Assembly: GCA_016722075.1 (NCBI GenBank) | Contig: JADKGW010000002.1 | Location: 868,001 to 932,000 of the forward strand | From: Candidatus Kouleothrix ribensis | GTDB taxonomy: Bacteria > Chloroflexota > Chloroflexia > Chloroflexales > Roseiflexaceae | Direction: 5' to 3' | DNA length: 64,000 nt | Part shown: positions 56,501-64,000 of the stretch, in pieces | How the letters are laid out: each line of letters begins with the position of its first letter | Numbering within the stretch: the stretch's first letter is position 1 | Notes under the pieces: model-generated | What the model was told of the DNA's origin: nothing | Seen by the model: only the letters and a program-made list of their open reading frames with translations | Database searches by the model: none | Position numbers and translations under genes: made by a program

Positions 56501-56691
56501 ATGCGAGCTGTCCACACCCCCGTGGTACGGCAGTTCTCGACTGCCCGCTGGTGTCAACCTGGCTGGGCTTGGTGTGGGCAGGTCGTATCCGGTCGCCGAA
56601 GGCGCCCCACCGAACTCGCTCAGATTGGCCCTTGACAACCATTACCGTATCTTTCCTCACATGTTCAAGAGTCACATTGGTGGCATGGTCA

Positions 56692-56787
56692 GCCTTCGGC
56701 AAAGCGCAGCTTTACATCTTTATCGTGTGCGCTGGTTCCGCACAGAGTGCGGAACCAGCGCACACGATATCGACATGCTGCCGCAGG
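56692..56787. repeat. Palindromic repeat family 2, copy 3
   Basis: Ends GCCTTCGGCAAAGCG and ACATGCTGCCGCAGGC enclose a perfect 22-bp-arm hairpin (56722-56743 with 56747-56768, loop AGA). It lies just after the stop of the oxidoreductase gene reading leftward and could end its transcript. Confidence 0.75.
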
Positions 56788-56800
56788 CGAACAGTGGGCG

Positions 56801-57841
56801 CTAACCAGGCGCGACATCGACAGCCTGGCGCGCCGCAGCCGAGCGCACACACGCCTCGCAGATCGCCACGGCGGCGCGCCCAGCCTCGCCCGGCACGTCG
56901 GGCGGGCGCGCCTCGTGAATGCCGTCGATGAAGCCCTGCAGCACGCCGATATGTGGCTCGAGCCGCACCGGCGAGGTCGGGTCGCGCATGTAGTCGAACC
57001 GCTCGGGCGTCAGCAGCCGCTCCCAGCCGTCGCCGGCCCCCAGGTCGAGGAACTCGTAGTCCTCGAAGTCGATGATCCCCTGCGCGCCCACCAGCTGGAA
57101 GCGCACCTCGCTGCTGGGCAGGCTCGGCGGCGGCATCTCGGCCGAGATCCACATATGGCCCATCACGCCGCGCTCGAACACGATCTGGGCCATCACGCTC
57201 TGGGCCGGCACGCCGCTCGCACCAAACGTGCTGGCCTGCGCGAATACCTGCTGCGCCCGCAGGCCGGTGAGCCACAGCAGCATGTCGGCGTTGTGCGAGG
57301 CCATGCTCATGAACAGCCCGCCGCCGGCTGGGTCGGCGTACCAGGGCCGGCTCTCGAGGATCTCGCGGCCAAGCGCCTCGGGGAAGCACGAGATCGTGCG
57401 GAGCATGTGGATCGGCCCGATCCGCCCGGCGTCGATCAGCTGCTTGGCGCGCATGGTCACCCGCCGGTAGCGCTCGGTCTTCACCACCGCCAGCTGCACG
57501 CCAGCCTGGCGACAGGCCGCGATCATCTCGTCGCACTGCGCCACGCTGGGGGCCATAGGCTTCTCGACCAGCACGTGCTTGCCGGCTGCGGCGGCCATGA
57601 GCGCCTGATCGCGGTGCAACTGGTCGGGCGTCACAATGATCACCGCGCCGACGTCGCTGCGCGCGAGCAGCGCCTCGATCGACGGGGCTGCCGCCGCGCC
57701 GTAGCTGGCGGCCAGGCCGGGCGCGCGCGTGCCGCCGGCTACTGCCATCAGCCGGGCGCCGCGCACATAGCGCGCGAGCGCCTCGGCGTACGTCAGCGCC
57801 ATGTAGCCCGAGCCGATCATTCCAATACCGATCGTGCTCAC
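56801..57841 (-). CDS. Gfo/Idh/MocA-family oxidoreductase, copy 2
   Basis: A 346-residue NAD(P)-dependent oxidoreductase. The Rossmann motif is GMIGSGYMALTYAEAL, the catalytic Lys lies in HVLVEKPMAPSVAQ (about residue 95), and the C-terminal domain continues to the end. GTG is the start. It follows the third solute-binding protein gene, from which it is separated by a family 2 repeat. It is a distant paralogue of the gene at 50000-51115 and has a similar place in its module. Confidence 0.92.
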   Translation of the reverse strand: MSTIGIGMIGSGYMALTYAEALARYVRGARLMAVAGGTRAPGLAASYGAAAAPSIEALLARSDVGAVIIVTPDQLHRDQALMAAAAGKHVLVEKPMAPSVAQCDEMIAACRQAGVQLAVVKTERYRRVTMRAKQLIDAGRIGPIHMLRTISCFPEALGREILESRPWYADPAGGGLFMSMASHNADMLLWLTGLRAQQVFAQASTFGASGVPAQSVMAQIVFERGVMGHMWISAEMPPPSLPSSEVRFQLVGAQGIIDFEDYEFLDLGAGDGWERLLTPERFDYMRDPTSPVRLEPHIGVLQGFIDGIHEARPPDVPGEAGRAAVAICEACVRSAAARQAVDVAPG

Positions 57842-57882
57842 GATTCGGCCTCAGTTTTACTCTCTGCGTGGTTGCCGTTTTT

Positions 57883-57987
57883 GCCTTCGGCAGAGCGGTA
57901 CTCCACTATTAAGCGTGTTCGATTTTTCCGCGCGACGCGCGGAAAAATCGAACACGGAAAAAGATCAAGTACCATGCTGCCGCAGGC
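57883..57987. repeat. Palindromic repeat family 2, copy 2
   Basis: Ends GCCTTCGGCAGAGCGGTAC (57883-57901) and GTACCATGCTGCCGCAGGC (57969-57987) enclose a perfect hairpin with 21-bp arms and a one-base loop (57914-57956). It lies between the solute-binding protein gene and its downstream oxidoreductase gene. Confidence 0.85.
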
Positions 57988-58025
57988 GCATTCTTGTTGC
58001 CACGCGGGCGACCGCGCAGGTCAGC

Positions 58026-59831
58026 CTACTTACGGATGAACCACTTCTCAGCCTGATCGTAGTATGAGCCACCGCCCGGCGCCGGCGTAAACAAGAAGTT
58101 GCCGATCTTGTTCGCAACGTAGCCGTAGCGTACCGTCTGCCACATAAATGTCCAGGGCAGATCGTTGGACATGATCTTACAGGCCTGCTGGTAGAGCGCA
58201 GGGCGTTTGGCGGCATCCATCTCGGCCGCACCCTGGTCGAGCAGTTTATCCAGCTCGGGGTTCTTGTACTTGTAGTTATTGCCCTTCTGGTCGATCGAGT
58301 AGTAGTACTGGTAGGCCCGGTTCGGGTCGGGGCCATTCGCGCCACCGATGAACGACATCTGCGACGCGCCATCGTCGTAGTAGCGCTTGGTCCACGATGG
58401 CCCGTCCATCTGCTGGATCTTGATCGTCAGCCCGATCTCGGCCAGGTCTTGCTGGAATGCGGTCATCACGTCGAGCGAGAGCTGGTCGTTGTAGTAGGTG
58501 TCCATCACGATCTCACCCAGCGCGGCCGGGTCGATGCCGGCCTCGGCCAGGAGCGCCTTGGCTTTGGCAGGGTCGTACTCATATGGGTTGATGTCGGCCG
58601 GGATGTACTTGGGGTTGCCATACAGGCAGCTCACCGGCGTGGCGGCGCCCTTGTACAGGTTCTCGATGATCGACTGGCGGTTGATCGCGTGCATGATCGC
58701 CTGGCGGAACTTCGGGTTGCCGAATGCCGGGTTCTTAGCCGGGTTCATGGTGATCGCGTTATCGACTTGCGAGGGGCCGGGGATGACGGTGGCGTTGGTG
58801 TTCTGCGCGGCACGCTCGACTTCGTCGGCCGTCAGGTAGGTGAAATCGATCTCGCCCTTGTCGAAGGCCAGCAGCGCGGTGGCCGGGTCTTTGAACTCGC
58901 GGCGGATCAGTTTGTCGAGCAGCGGCGCGCCGCGGAAGTAGTCTTTGAAGCCATCCAGCTCCATGTACTGGCCGGCCTCGTATTTGGCCAGCTTGAACGG
59001 CCCGGTGCCGATCGCTTTGGTAGTCCAGTAATCGCTCTTGCCAACCTGGTCGCGCGGCACTGCGCCGAGCGAGGCCTTCTGGAGCATCCAGGTCTCGGCT
59101 AGTGTGTCGAGCAGCGGCGCGTTGGGTTTGTCGGTGGTGATCTTCACGACCTGCGGGTCGGAGGCGTCGATGCCGCTGACGCTGGTGGCTTTGCCATCGA
59201 CATAGTCTTTGGCGCCTTTGATCGCGGTCAGCTGGCCGGCCTTGTCGCAGCCGCCGGTCTTCGCATCGAGGCATAGCTCGATCGAGAAGGCTACGTCGGC
59301 TGAGGTGAAGGCGCTGCCGTCGTGCCACTTGGCCGAGCGCAGGTTGAATGTCCAGGTCAGGTTGTCGTCCGACACGGTCCATTTCTCGGCCAGGTCGCCG
59401 ATCACCTGGGCATACGCAAGATCATAGGTCACCAGGTGGCTGTAGATCTTGTTCAACCAGTGGTAGTCGCCACCGGCCTTGAGCGGGTTGGCATTATCGA
59501 CGCCGACGCAGCACGGGCCAACCCAGGCGCCGGTCATGGTGCCACCCGGTGTGCCAGGCTCGGGGTTACCGGCCGATGCGTTTGGCTTGGCGGCCGGCGC
59601 GGCTGGCGCGGCGGTTGGCTCAGCCGGTGCGGCCGTCGGCTCAGCCGGTGCGGCCGTCGGCGCGGCCGGTGCGGCTGTCGGCTCAGCCGGTGCGGCCGTC
59701 GGCGCGGCCGGCGCAGTCGTAGGAGTCTGTGTTGCTGGCGTGCCGCCGCAAGCGGCAATGATCGGCAGCAGCAGGACGAGCAGTAACAGGCAAGCGGGCG
59801 CTCGCCGCCAATCCCTGCGGATGTGATCCAT
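58026..59831 (-). CDS. ABC transporter family 5 solute-binding lipoprotein, copy 3
   Basis: A 601-residue lipoprotein. AGGAGG precedes the ATG. The lipobox is IAAC with Cys at residue 28, and the linker is a long AAPTAAPAEP repeat. The binding domain shares long blocks with copy 2 (GTMTGAWVGPCCVGVDN, DYHWLNKIYSHLVTYD, PATALLAFDKGEIDFTYLTA, and the end GGSYYDQAEKWFIRK), so the two are recent duplicates. No permease genes follow it, only a Gfo/Idh/MocA gene, so it may use the permeases at 51173-53307. Its promoter shares a block with that of the aspartoacylase-like gene. Confidence 0.94.
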   Translation of the reverse strand: MDHIRRDWRRAPACLLLLVLLLPIIAACGGTPATQTPTTAPAAPTAAPAEPTAAPAAPTAAPAEPTAAPAEPTAAPAAPAAKPNASAGNPEPGTPGGTMTGAWVGPCCVGVDNANPLKAGGDYHWLNKIYSHLVTYDLAYAQVIGDLAEKWTVSDDNLTWTFNLRSAKWHDGSAFTSADVAFSIELCLDAKTGGCDKAGQLTAIKGAKDYVDGKATSVSGIDASDPQVVKITTDKPNAPLLDTLAETWMLQKASLGAVPRDQVGKSDYWTTKAIGTGPFKLAKYEAGQYMELDGFKDYFRGAPLLDKLIRREFKDPATALLAFDKGEIDFTYLTADEVERAAQNTNATVIPGPSQVDNAITMNPAKNPAFGNPKFRQAIMHAINRQSIIENLYKGAATPVSCLYGNPKYIPADINPYEYDPAKAKALLAEAGIDPAALGEIVMDTYYNDQLSLDVMTAFQQDLAEIGLTIKIQQMDGPSWTKRYYDDGASQMSFIGGANGPDPNRAYQYYYSIDQKGNNYKYKNPELDKLLDQGAAEMDAAKRPALYQQACKIMSNDLPWTFMWQTVRYGYVANKIGNFLFTPAPGGGSYYDQAEKWFIRK

Positions 59832-59993
59832 AGTCGCTAACCTCCTGTGTGCTGATACAACCGGTGATCGAAATGCGATCGGCGATCAATGCTAGCTACC
59901 CGATGAACGCGATCTGGTGGGAATGCCAAGCCCTCCTTTCTGCAAGGTGTGCTGGTACTGCCACGCGGCGCATCGCGTGATCCAGAAAGTGGA

Positions 59994-60020
59994 CTGGTTC
60001 ATGAATAGGACCAGTATACC
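59994..60020. promoter_or_regulatory. Operator-like block at the copy 3 solute-binding protein promoter
   Basis: On the minus strand the 27-bp block starts GGTATACTGGTCC and ends TGAACCAG. It matches 24 of 27 positions of the block at 61336-61362. It contains TGGTCC, 7 bases, GAACCA, a near-palindrome, and starts within the -10 box. A common repressor is inferred. Confidence 0.65.
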
Positions 60021-60040
60021 AAAACTTACCGGCATGTCAA
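60013..60040 (-). promoter_or_regulatory. Promoter of the copy 3 solute-binding protein gene
   Basis: On the minus strand TTGACA (60040-60035), 16 bp, TATACT (60018-60013). The leader is about 175 bases long. The rest of the 546-bp divergent region holds this promoter, the IclR promoter and two operators; no other gene is seen. Confidence 0.75.
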
Positions 60041-60266
60041 GCTATGGCGGTCCCAGGCTGCGCTGTTACTGCGCGCACAGCCGGGTCTGAGGCTATCTTC
60101 GGTTGAATATGGTAGGGCGTACGCTTGCAAGCGAATTTTGCTATCGGGCGGGCGTGTGTGCATGCGCTGGGCGAGTGTTGCAGGGCCAGCCAGCCTGGAT
60201 CACGGGCGCATGAGTGGCGAGGAGCGCTCCGGCGACACGACAACGCGTGGCAGGTGGGTGATGAGT

Positions 60267-60294
60267 TTGACATTCGGTAGCTTGAGTATACAAT
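60267..60294 (+). promoter_or_regulatory. Promoter of the IclR-type regulator gene
   Basis: TTGACA (60267-60272), 16 bp, TACAAT (60289-60294). The likely transcript start is near 60301, about 20 bp before the palindrome at 60323. Confidence 0.6.
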
Positions 60295-60322
60295 GGCGCT
60301 GCATTCCAGTTCAAGAACTTTC

Positions 60323-60341
60323 TGTTTCATGTAACGAAACA
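60323..60341. promoter_or_regulatory. IclR-type operator palindrome
   Basis: TGTTTC, 7 bases, GAAACA: a perfect 6-bp-arm dyad of 19 bp between the promoter and the start of the IclR gene. IclR/KdgR proteins bind related TGAAAC/GTTTCA dyads, so self-control is likely. Confidence 0.6.
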
Positions 60342-60377
60342 AACCGGATCGCGCCGCCGCGCGAGAGAGGCCCGAGT

Positions 60378-61139
60378 ATGGCCAGCAACTATATTGTGCA
60401 GCCAGTGTACAAGGCGCTACAGGTACTGCGCTGCCTGGGCGACGAGCGCCGCGAGCTGGCGTTGAGCGAGATCTGCTACCGCGTCGATCTGCCGAAGACT
60501 ACCGTCTTTCGCTATCTGCAGACGCTGTGTGCCTGCGGATTCGTCTCGCACGATCCGAACACCGATCTGTACCGGATCGGCCTGCGCGTGTGGGAGCTGG
60601 GGCAGCTGGTTCACGAGCCGCTGCGCATTCGCGAGGTGGCGCTGCCGGCTATGCGCGACCTGCGCGACCGCTTCAACGAGACAGTCAACCTGGGGGTGCT
60701 CGACGGCATCGAGGTGGTGTATTTAGAGATCACCGAGAGCCGGCGCTCGCTGCGTATGCAGGCGCAGCTAGGCGGGCGCGACCCGATCTATTCGACTGCG
60801 CTCGGCAAGGCGGTGCTGGCCTTCAAACCCGAGGATCAGTGGCCTGCACACCTGCCGGCAGTGCTGGCACCCCGCACCGAGCATACGCTCACGTCGCTGG
60901 GTCGCCTGCGCCAGGATCTCGCGCAGGTGCGCGAGCGCGGGTTCGCCTTCGACGACGAAGAGAATGAGGAAGGCGCACGCTGCATCGCCGCGCCGATCGT
61001 GAACCACGCCGGCCAGGCCATGGCGGCCGTCAGCCTGGCCTCGCCGGCCGGCCGCATGCCCGACCGGCTGCTGCCCAAGGCGGCCGCTGCGGTGAAAGCC
61101 ACCGCCGCCGCGATCTCGGAGCGGCTCGGGCTGCATTAG
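60378..61139 (+). CDS. IclR-family transcriptional regulator
   Basis: A 253-residue regulator. The N-terminal winged helix (about residues 5-65) has YKALQVLRCLGDERRELALS and LPKTTVFRYLQTLCACGFV. The C-terminal GAF-like effector domain has LGVLDGIEVVYLEI, STALGKAVLAF and FDDEENEEGARCIAAPI. The start MASNYIV has GAGAGG before it; the long upstream frame is rejected because it would contain the promoter. IclR proteins commonly control uptake and breakdown of sugar acids and aromatics. It lies between the copy 3 solute-binding gene and the aspartoacylase-like gene. Confidence 0.94.
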   Translation: MASNYIVQPVYKALQVLRCLGDERRELALSEICYRVDLPKTTVFRYLQTLCACGFVSHDPNTDLYRIGLRVWELGQLVHEPLRIREVALPAMRDLRDRFNETVNLGVLDGIEVVYLEITESRRSLRMQAQLGGRDPIYSTALGKAVLAFKPEDQWPAHLPAVLAPRTEHTLTSLGRLRQDLAQVRERGFAFDDEENEEGARCIAAPIVNHAGQAMAAVSLASPAGRMPDRLLPKAAAAVKATAAAISERLGLH

Positions 61140-61203
61140 AACAACTTCGCGCAAATTCATTGCCTACTGCCGCCTGCCTGCGGCCAACCGGTCTGTGTCT
61201 ATA

Positions 61204-61300
61204 GTGCGTCGTGCGTCGTGCGTCGTGCGTAGCGCAACCCGCCAACCTTCAAACCTGCGAACTTGCAACCTGCAACGTGCCAACCTGCAACGTGCTAACC
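61204..61300. repeat. Two short tandem repeats
   Basis: Four 7-bp units GTGCGTC (61204-61231, the last ending A), then two 15-bp units TGCAACGTGCCAACC (61271-61300) with degenerate neighbours. They sit just before the promoter at 61316 and may be slippage-prone. Confidence 0.65.
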
Positions 61301-61315
61301 TGCCCGCATCCATTC

Positions 61316-61343
61316 TTGACAGCGTCAGAACATCTGGTATAGT
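61316..61343 (+). promoter_or_regulatory. Promoter of the aspartoacylase-like gene
   Basis: TTGACA (61316-61321), 16 bp, TATAGT (61338-61343), the same spacing as the promoter at 60013-60040. Confidence 0.75.
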
Positions 61344-61362
61344 GGTCCCATTCCTGAACCAG
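61336..61362. promoter_or_regulatory. Operator-like block at the aspartoacylase-like promoter
   Basis: The 27-bp block starts GGTATAGTGGTCC and ends TGAACCAG, nearly identical to 59994-60020 read on the other strand. Conservation continues past the -10 box, so it is more than a shared promoter. Confidence 0.65.
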
Positions 61363-61390
61363 ATACTCGCGTGTACGCACGAGGCCGCAT

Positions 61391-62386
61391 ATGGAACGCT
61401 TCGATCTCGGCCGGCTGCATCCTGGTAGCCGGGGCACGTTCGGGCTACCGGTGATGCACATGCCCGATGGTAACGAGCTGTGGCTGCCGGTGCTGGCCGC
61501 CGCTGGCCAGGCCGACGGGCCGACGCTGGCGGTGCTGGCGGGTGTGCATGGCGACGAGTACGAAGGTGTGCGCGCGATTCCGCAGGCCCTCCGCGCGATC
61601 GACCTGGCCGAGCTGCGCGGTCGCGTGATCGCCGTGCCGGTGTGCAATCTGCCGGCCTACCGCACCGCCACACGCAGCAGCCCGATCGACGGCCTGAACC
61701 TGGCACGCGTCTTCCCAGGCGACCCCCACGGCACCGTGACGCAGCGGATCGCGCATGTGCTGACCGAGCGGGTGATCGCGCCGGCAAGCCTGCTGATCGA
61801 CCTGCACAGCGCCGGCGTGGCCTACAGTATGCCCACGCTGGTGGGCTACCCGCACGCCGACACGCCGCTCGCCGCTGCGGCGCGCGAGGCGGCGCTGGCG
61901 TTCGGCTGCGAGGTGTTATGGGCGCACCCGCCCGACCCCAGCGCCACCGGGCGGTCAATCTCGGCAGCCGAGGCGCTGGGCATCCCCTGGATCTACACCG
62001 AGGCGGCCGGCGGTGGGCGCGCGCTGCCCGCCGACGTGGCGTGCTACGCCGGCGGTGTGCTGAATGTGATGCGCCACCTGGGCATGCTGCCGGGCCAGCC
62101 CGAGCGCCGGCCGCTGCGCTGCCACCTGCTGGGCGCGGGCAACACCGACGCGCCCATCCGCGTCGATCACTCGGGCTATTTCGTCAGCGACGTCGCGCTG
62201 CTTGATCGAGTGACGGAAGGCCAGGCGATCGGCCAGGTGCTCGACTTCGCCGGCGAGCCGCTCGAGCGTATTCGCGCGAACCGCAACGGCCTGGTGGCGA
62301 TGATCCGCGGCCTGCCGGCCATCCACGCCGGCGAGGGCGCGTTCCTGCTCACCGGCGAGATGCCTGGTGCTCCAGGCCAGCTGTAG
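61391..62386 (+). CDS. Succinylglutamate desuccinylase/aspartoacylase-family hydrolase
   Basis: A 331-residue M14-like zinc hydrolase. Metal ligands appear in LAGVHGDEYEGVRAIPQAL (His and Glu, about residues 55-60) and LLIDLHSAGVAY (His, about 140). The Arg-containing NLARVFPGDP and a late catalytic Glu (IYTEAAGGG) complete the site. A beta-rich C-terminal domain follows. The family releases an acyl or succinyl group from an amino acid, or acts on related amides. It shares its operator-like block with the copy 3 solute-binding gene, so the transporter may deliver its substrate. Confidence 0.9.
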   Translation: MERFDLGRLHPGSRGTFGLPVMHMPDGNELWLPVLAAAGQADGPTLAVLAGVHGDEYEGVRAIPQALRAIDLAELRGRVIAVPVCNLPAYRTATRSSPIDGLNLARVFPGDPHGTVTQRIAHVLTERVIAPASLLIDLHSAGVAYSMPTLVGYPHADTPLAAAAREAALAFGCEVLWAHPPDPSATGRSISAAEALGIPWIYTEAAGGGRALPADVACYAGGVLNVMRHLGMLPGQPERRPLRCHLLGAGNTDAPIRVDHSGYFVSDVALLDRVTEGQAIGQVLDFAGEPLERIRANRNGLVAMIRGLPAIHAGEGAFLLTGEMPGAPGQL

Positions 62387-62552
62387 CCCCGCGACTCTTT
62401 CGCCCGAGTGTGGCGGTATCCCTCCGAATCGTAGCACATACGATGCGTTGTCGTATCTACACCGACGCGAGGAGGCCCGCCTATGCTGCCCACCCCACCG
62501 CTGCAATCGCACCCATCCGGCCGCACTTGTCCCCTGGCGCCGCAGCACACGC

Positions 62553-63107
62553 ATGAGGCCGTCCATGCTGCTGGCCAGTAGTGATCTACGCGCGGTCAGC
62601 GCTGCGCGCCGGCGCGCGCCCGGCTATACCCTGCTGGTCGGCCAGGCGCTGACGACGGTACTCGCGCTGGCGGCGGTGCTTGCGCTCAGCACACTCGCGA
62701 TCAGCCGGGCGCGCACACTCTACGACGACCTGCGCTACGGCCGGCCACGCGTATCGCACCTCGACGGCTTTCTGGGCCACGGCGAGGCGCGCGGCGTGCC
62801 GAGCCACCTGATGGCGCTCAACCTGCACCGCAAGATCGTGCTCGTCGAGTTCCCCGGCGGCGATACGGCCAAGCCGAAGGTACTGGAAGGGCCATACCTG
62901 TTTGGCGCACAGAGCGACCAGACGCCGGTGGGCATGCAGCTGCGCGATATGGATCGCGATGGCGCGCTCGATGTAGTTCTCGATATCGACGACGAGTGGC
63001 TGATCTACCTGAACAAAGATGGTGGCTTGCGTCTGCCGACCGACGCCGAGCAGCAGCGCATCCGCCAGCTGAACGAGCCAGAGGGGGCCGCGAATGGAAC
63101 AAGATGA
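62553..63107 (+). CDS. Hypothetical membrane-anchored protein
   Basis: About 184 residues (181 if the next ATG, at 62565, is used). One helix (TLLVGQALTTVLALAAVLAL, about residues 23-43) anchors an otherwise soluble domain with VSHLDGFLGHGE, VEFPGGDTAKPKV and the acidic strip DMDRDGALDVVLDIDDEW, which resembles an FG-GAP/EF-hand-like calcium loop. I do not recognise the family. It overlaps the next gene by 14 bp. Confidence 0.7.
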   Translation: MRPSMLLASSDLRAVSAARRRAPGYTLLVGQALTTVLALAAVLALSTLAISRARTLYDDLRYGRPRVSHLDGFLGHGEARGVPSHLMALNLHRKIVLVEFPGGDTAKPKVLEGPYLFGAQSDQTPVGMQLRDMDRDGALDVVLDIDDEWLIYLNKDGGLRLPTDAEQQRIRQLNEPEGAANGTR

Positions 63108-64000
63108 TCCCCAGCCGGCCTTGGGCTGGCACGCGCCCGGCGAGGCACCGGCTGTGTTGTGGGACACCGACGCCCCGCTGCCCGCCGCGCTAAGCGAGGC
63201 CATCCAGCGCCGGCTGCCCGCCGCGCCACAGCCTGCCGACGACGCAGCAGACGCCCCGCCGGCCGGGCCGGCCGCGCAGGCGCCGGCAGTGGCCGAGTGC
63301 GCGCTCGAATACACCGAGTGCTGCCGGGCGCTTGGCGACCACGCAGGGCTAAAGGCGATCGAGCCGCACCTGGCCGCGCTGGTGCGCAATTGCGAGGATC
63401 TGGCCGGCACAGACGCACCGGCCGAGCTACTGCCGCTGATCCACCGCCTGCGCGGCAGCTGGGTGGCCGTGTTGTACGAGCTTGGCCGCTACGCTCAGGG
63501 ATGGGCCCAGGCCGCCGAGCTGCCGCCTACCTCGGCCGCGCGCCTTCCCGCCGGCGCCAGCCGTGAGCTGTGGATCATCCAGGCACTGCTGGCGCTCGAG
63601 ACTGGCCGCTACGCCCAGGCCGAGTCGGCGCTGGCCACCGTCGAGGGGTTGGGCGCGCCCGGCGACCCGCCCGCGCGCCTCGATTGGCAGCTCGCGCTGG
63701 GGCGGGCCGATCTCGCGCGTACACGCGGGCACGATCAGGCTGCGATCGAAGCCTACCAGGCACTTGATCTGCCCGGTGCGCCCACGTGGGTGCAGCTGTG
63801 TGGATTGCTGGGCCAGGCCCGCGCCTGGATCGCATGCGGCCACGCCGATCGGGCTGCGCCGCTGGTCGATGCGGCTCGCGCACTGGCCACCGGCACGTGG
63901 GACACCGGCCAGGTTGATCTGGCGGCAGCCGAGCTGGCCCTGCTGGCCGGACAGCCCGACCTGGCAGCCGAGCATGCGGGCAGCGCGCGGCAAGCCTTTG
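63094..64000 (+). CDS. TPR-like hypothetical protein (3' end outside the window)
   Basis: The frame opens at the ATG at 63094 and stays open to the window edge (302 codons seen). The first 70 residues are Pro/Ala-rich. From there on, paired helices such as ELWIIQALLALETGRYAQAESAL and QVDLAAAELALLAGQPDLAAEHA, listed here in parts, look like tetratricopeptide repeats. It is coupled to the preceding membrane-anchored gene by a 14-bp overlap. The function is unknown; TPR proteins usually serve as binding scaffolds. Confidence 0.75.
   Translation, partial: MEQDDPQPALGWHAPGEAPAVLWDTDAPLPAALSEAIQRRLPAAPQPADDAADAPPAGPAAQAPAVAECALEYTECCRALGDHAGLKAIEPHLAALVRNCEDLAGTDAPAELLPLIHRLRGSWVAVLYELGRYAQGWAQAAELPPTSAARLPAGASRELWIIQALLALETGRYAQAESALATVEGLGAPGDPPARLDWQLALGRADLARTRGHDQAAIEAYQALDLPGAPTWVQLCGLLGQARAWIACGHADRAAPLVDAARALATGTWDTGQVDLAAAELALLAGQPDLAAEHAGSARQAF

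Noticed and set aside
56486..56650. Direct repeat (GACAATCACTACCGGAT at 56486 and GACAACCATTACCGTAT at 56634) as IS110 borders
   Set aside because: The copies differ at 3 of 17 positions, both lie on the same side of the transposase, and no matching site is seen on the left.

Overview
The window is about two-thirds G+C and densely coded. It has no rRNA, tRNA or CRISPR locus that I can see. High G+C, ABC solute-binding lipoproteins with long Ala/Pro/Thr linkers, a secreted protein with a PTATATPV linker, FCD-type GntR regulators and many C-rich hairpin repeats suggest a Chloroflexota (Roseiflexus/Kouleothrix-like) chromosome. That placement is inference; there is no marker gene here to prove it.

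Layout. (1) 1-4.8 kb: a large Type IIG-like restriction-modification protein whose reading frame has absorbed a DUF559 nuclease cassette flanked by in-frame tandem repeats, followed by a frameshifted nucleotidyltransferase remnant. (2) 4.8-31.9 kb: a catabolic region. Two GntR-led minus-strand operons (D-threonine aldolase-like enzyme plus amidohydrolase; class III aminotransferase plus ceramidase-like hydrolase plus IlvD/Edd dehydratase) lie near a divergent plus-strand set: ABC solute-binding protein, two permeases, a galactonate-dehydratase-like enolase and a ferritin-like protein. A second plus-strand operon follows (ceramidase-like hydrolase, metallo-beta-lactamase-fold hydrolase, short-chain dehydrogenase, FAD/Fe-S oxidoreductase). 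Related GTATAC operators sit at three control points. An ArsR/AHSA1 pair, a GH18 protein with a GNAT enzyme, and a secreted protein lie between the two GntR operons. (3) 32-46 kb: DUF1304, an ABC exporter coupled to a pentapeptide-repeat protein, a NarL-type two-component pair, a fatty acid desaturase, methyltransferases, an orphan HAMP kinase and several small membrane proteins. (4) 46-49.5 kb: a CHASE4 hybrid kinase, a receiver protein and pyruvoyl-dependent arginine decarboxylase in one operon. (5) 50-62.4 kb: two paralogous solute-binding protein/Gfo-Idh-MocA modules separated by a broken IS110 element, then an IclR regulator and an aspartoacylase-like hydrolase that shares a 27-bp promoter/operator block with the second solute-binding gene. 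(6) 62.5 kb to the end: a hypothetical membrane-anchored protein and a TPR-like protein cut by the window edge.

Together regions 2 and 5 look like uptake and stepwise breakdown of acylated or amidated sugar-acid or amino-acid-like compounds. The permease sets carry no ATPase genes, so they must borrow them from elsewhere. The real substrate cannot be read from the sequence. Two families of short palindromic mobile elements are scattered between genes. One has a 39-bp hairpin preserved by paired changes; the other has constant ends around different hairpins.
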